NCBI RefSeq assembly: GCF_003286085.1
Contig: NW_020825294.1
Coordinates: 9,920,001-9,984,000, forward strand
Direction: 5' to 3'
DNA length: 64,000 nt
Source: Drosophila persimilis
Taxonomy: Eukaryota; Arthropoda; Insecta; Diptera; Drosophilidae
The translations under genes were made by a program, and so were the position numbers. Shown here in pieces: positions 60,433 through 64,000 of the stretch; the first letter of the stretch is position 1, and every line of letters starts with the position of its first letter. The notes below the pieces were generated by a model, which ran no database searches, was not told the origin of the DNA, and saw nothing but the letters and a program-made list of their open reading frames with translations.

Positions 60433-61893
60433 GGGGCTGCAGCGCAGCGTCTGTTAGTGAAAGGAGTGCCACACCAGCATTAGGGGCGGCCATCGTGGGG
60501 GGCGAGGGCTTTGTGTGTGTGTAATAAATTTAAATTATTTTCATTGACACGTGCAAAGCGGAAATGTGCTTCCACGGAAAACTTTATAAATGAAAATTAG
60601 AGCAACAAAAATAATGTGGAAAATGGTTTTAAATGAGGCAAAAAGTGGAGTTTTCTAAGAGAAGAACACACCTATGAGAAGTTATGGAAATTATATGATA
60701 ATCTTTAGATAAAGAAGAGAAGTATCTCCTAAGCTAAAAGCTGCTATGGAAATGAAAGAAAGCGTCTCTAAATATATACTCTGTTTTTTGAAATAATAAT
60801 AATTAATAATTTGAATAGGAATTTGTATTAGGTAACGGTGTAATTTATTTTTAAATAATTAAGTGGTTACAATAAAATAATTAATAAAAATGAATAATAT
60901 ACAAATTAAAAATAAATAATATATAATATTAAAAAAAACAAATAAAAATTAAATACTAAAATAATAAATTATACTAAGAAATAATAAAATAAATAACAAA
61001 ATCATTAATCAAATTAATTATAATGTAAAATAAAATAAAATAATCAAAAATAAAACAATACATAAAATAAATTAATAAATAAAGTAAAGTACTAAAATAA
61101 TAAATTTACAGATTAAATTATGAACAATTCCTTGGATCAAATATTATATATTTTATACGCAAAAAAATGCGCTACAATTCAGGAATTAAAAAAAATAATA
61201 ATAATAATGCTCATAAAAATACCCAAAAGAAATCTTAATTTTTTCCAGCCTTGTCTATAAATTTTCAAAGCATTTCCTAAAATTTTTCATTTTATTTTTC
61301 GCTGTACTTATGTCAATTCCCAACTCAGTAATCTGATTTTCATACTTATATGTCTGCATTCCCAAAAAAAAGTCTGACTCCTATAAATAAATAATAAAAC
61401 ACTAATTGATAAATGCATTTAGCATCTCACTAAAGCCTTTAAAGCTTAAAATCCTATTAAAATGCAAACAAAAATATTATTTTTGTATATTTAAACAATG
61501 AAATGATGAAACTGCCATAAACTTTTTGTGTGGGGGACTCTCAAGCTGAATTATTCATCTTAACAGCAGGAACAGCCAGAATGCCAGGGGGAACACCATA
61601 ATTGGATGCCAAAAATGCCCCTTAGGGGTCTTCACTTCACTTAAAAATTAAAGAAAGATATCACATATCACGCGCATAATAGCAACAATTCCAGATATGA
61701 GTATCTTGTGTCTTGTATCTGGTTACGGTCCGTTAGCACCCTGTTTTGTTTGGATGTATTATTAAATTAGAAGCCAAAGACAATGATGAGTGGAAGAAGA
61801 ATAGCTTTAAGTAGTCTCGTTTTTGTTTCTTTTTTTTTTGGCAAGCCCCATTTACTGGCCCATGGCCAAGAGAGCCGAAAAGCCGGTTCTCTG

Positions 61894-61916
61894 ACGTACG
61901 CGTACGCGTACGCGCG
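61894..61916. repeat. Alternating purine/pyrimidine ACGCGT tract
   Basis: Three GTACGC units followed by GCG: strictly alternating, self-complementary and Z-DNA-prone. Confidence 0.8.
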
Positions 61917-63778
61917 AGGTCAAGATTCGAGAAGGAGGAGGTGGAGGAAGAGGAGGTGCGCTCACGTCTCGAGAGCTAAAACAAGGCCCGGAACAAAGGC
62001 ACAACAATAATGGCCATAATAATCGTCATATGAAAATAATATAGAAAAATTATGTTAATCGCTCATTCGAGTGGACGGTCGGATGGGGGACGGTCTACCG
62101 GTCTACCGGTTGGACAGCGCCAAAGCTCTCATTAAAAGGCAGCTTGTACCCAGAATATACATACATACGCCTCTTGCGTAATCGTCTAGTGCACTCGGGA
62201 GGTGCTTTCTTGGGCTGAGATTTAATTAGCTGTAGAGGGAAAATGAAAGAAGAGCTAAAGAATGCCTCGGGTAATAAACAAATTGAAGAAATCTTACATA
62301 GAATCCATAGAGCACCATAAGGTAGGATTCTACATTTTGAATGCTATCAGTCGTTATAAATCTTTTATTCAATCTTTAACTCTAATGCAGGCTAGCAGAT
62401 GATTTTTTAAATTCATTTAGCAAGATTTTACATTCGTGTCGATAAAGTGGATATGCCTGAAGATAGAGCAACCCAAAGTTTAAGTTTTCTGCTTGGCAGC
62501 TTTGGCATTTAAAAACAAATTTGTTTTTTTTTTTTTTAATAGAATGGTAATAATTTTAGATGTTAGTTCTTTTGTGCAATCAATTTCCAATATAAAAGCT
62601 ACTAACCAAAATTGAAAGCATATGATAATAATGATTTTTAAAACTTAGGCACAAAATCCTAATGTCTATAAGTCCATCAAAAGGAGCACCAAAAGTGAAG
62701 GAACGGCAGAGTATTTTCCATGTGTTTTTTCTAAGTACTGCAAAAATGATCTGATTATAATTAATTCTGTTACTACTCCAAGGACCATACTGGCCTCTGT
62801 GTGACCGCGCTGAGGTCCCTCCAGGTTAACCAAGCCTATGTAAGATCTACCTTAATTTTGCGAGTCTGCGAAAGAGTAGAAACATATATGTATACATAAT
62901 GGATACCACAGGGTTTTATTTTTTATATTTCGAATTTAATAATAATTTAATAATTTAGGTTACAAATATTACTGTCTATAAATACACCAAAATTACGTAT
63001 AATTTCTTTAAAATTGCTCACACCACAACGGTTTTATTTTTATCTATCTCTCTATAGTATAAAGATGTATTTTACTCATATACATATGCGTGAGCGAGTG
63101 AGCCTGGGGTTGGCGCAAGAGCGATGCGAGTGTGCAGGGGGCCTGCTTTCTAGTTATTTTTATAAACAAAATCAGTGCTTTATTTACTGTTGATGTTGAA
63201 CAAGTTTTAAAATAATTACTTAAATAATTAATTAAATATTTTTTGGTGCGGGAAATTCTTTCGTTTTGTACATTTTTTACTTTTCCGTGACCATATTACC
63301 TTAAAATCTGAGAGTGACGCCGGGAACCAGTACCCGCCTCATAAATTATCCACCCTGTGAGCCATTAAGGAGAAAATTAAATAATATATTTTAATGTGCT
63401 TTCCCGTGTCCCGTGTTCCCTGTCCGTGCTTGGCCGGACACACAGTTCATTTAGTTTTCATGGCATTCTGGGCCCGGACACTGGCTGGACACTGGCCGTG
63501 ACACTGCTTTGATATGTAATTACAATTTATGAAAGTGTCAACGAAAAAGGAAAACTTTTCCCAGACATTCTGCCACCTTTCGACCAAAAATCTGTTCGGT
63601 TCCCTGTCGGCGGCAAGAATCTGTGGTGGGCTGTGGCGGGCTGTGCCAGGTAGTGAGTTCTATGGCAAAACAATCATTATGCATAAAAAGGGCGACTGCT
63701 GTCAGACACGGACATGACAGGCGGTCCAGCGAAGTGGCCCCTAAAGTTGGAGACACTTTTGGCGTGCGGGTGGTTCGA

Positions 63779-63799
63779 GGGGGGGGGGGGGGGGGGGGG
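63779..63799. repeat. Poly-G run (21 G)
   Basis: Twenty-one consecutive G. The length is unreliable in most sequencing methods, and the tract could form a quadruplex. Confidence 0.85.
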
Positions 63800-64000
63800 A
63801 AAGTTTGTGGGAGAGGGCCACTCATCATCATCAACATCATGGACTGTCCTCCCCCTCCATTGCAAAACGGAACTGGGCTTCAAAGAGCATTAAACACGAA
63901 CGTAACTGCTGCTACTGCTGCTACGCCCCCACAAGCACGGGGGCTCTTAACCAGGCCAAAAGGCAGGCAGACGAGGAGGAAGTTGTGGCTATAATCTGTC

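Larger units (their letters stand above)
55142..64000. other. Noncoding DNA, no gene seen
   Basis: No convincing exon. It contains CT microsatellites (55243-55267, 58308-58336), a perfect 32-bp tandem duplication (56461-56524) and A+T-rich tracts (57560-57990, 60780-61230). A 13-bp perfect hairpin (60400-60432), an alternating TACGCG tract (61894-61916) and a 21-G run (63779-63799) are listed separately. A 65-nt open segment at 59664-59728 ends in a good donor (TTTAAG|GTGAGT) but has a weak acceptor. Confidence 0.45.

Overview
This is eukaryotic DNA, most likely from Drosophila and plausibly the obscura group. Three things point there: split genes with short introns (60-67 nt, GT...AG), a protein I recognise as Barren/Cap-H (the condensin I kleisin), and several DINE-1/INE-1-like Helitron-related elements with the ends TATACCCGATACTC and GTATCGGGTATA. 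Long A+T-rich tracts, CAG/CT microsatellites and polypyrimidine-tract splice sites agree. The species call is inference.

Layout. From 1 to 16220 there is a direct tandem array of a unit of about 4.7 kb. One unit is 5.9 kb because it carries a 1.1-kb DINE-1-like insertion. Each complete unit holds a three-exon barr copy on the + strand and, upstream and divergent, an unidentified reading-frame pair on the - strand (called X here). Copies are A (3' end only, 1-537), B (4140-6417, premature stop), C (8898-11161, intact) and D (13632-15850, intact except for a 10-codon C-terminal loss). From 16221 to 17399 is a spacer of scrambled, diverged barr fragments and a DINE-1-like element. From 17400 the array turns round: E (17824-20088, minus, one-base frameshift in an A-run), X on the + strand (21022-21904), and F (22554-23800, minus, a deeply deleted barr pseudogene). 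D and E with their flanks form a large palindrome, with arms of about 5 kb and a 1.2-kb centre.

From 23.8 to 51.5 kb is single-copy-looking noncoding DNA with microsatellites, degenerate minisatellites and A+T-rich tracts. It holds a possible promoter/5' UTR exon (about 31.5-32.1 kb) and two phase-compatible candidate micro-exons (47505-47556 and 48574-48626). At 52044-54336 lies a further intact barr copy, G (minus), the longest form. A possible small two-exon gene (54970-55141) is divergent from it. From 55.1 to 64 kb I see no convincing gene.

How it fits together. The window is an amplified cluster of a chromosome-condensation gene. At least three copies (C, D, G) keep an open kleisin reading frame; A is intact as far as it is visible; B, E and F are broken. 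The copies are mosaics of shared indels and substitutions, which suggests unequal exchange or gene conversion. All except the edge-truncated A keep a TATCGATA (DRE-like) site upstream. The D/E palindrome could give hairpin RNA against barr. Amplified meiosis and chromosome-segregation genes in Drosophila are often tied to sex-chromosome conflict, but nothing in the sequence proves that here.
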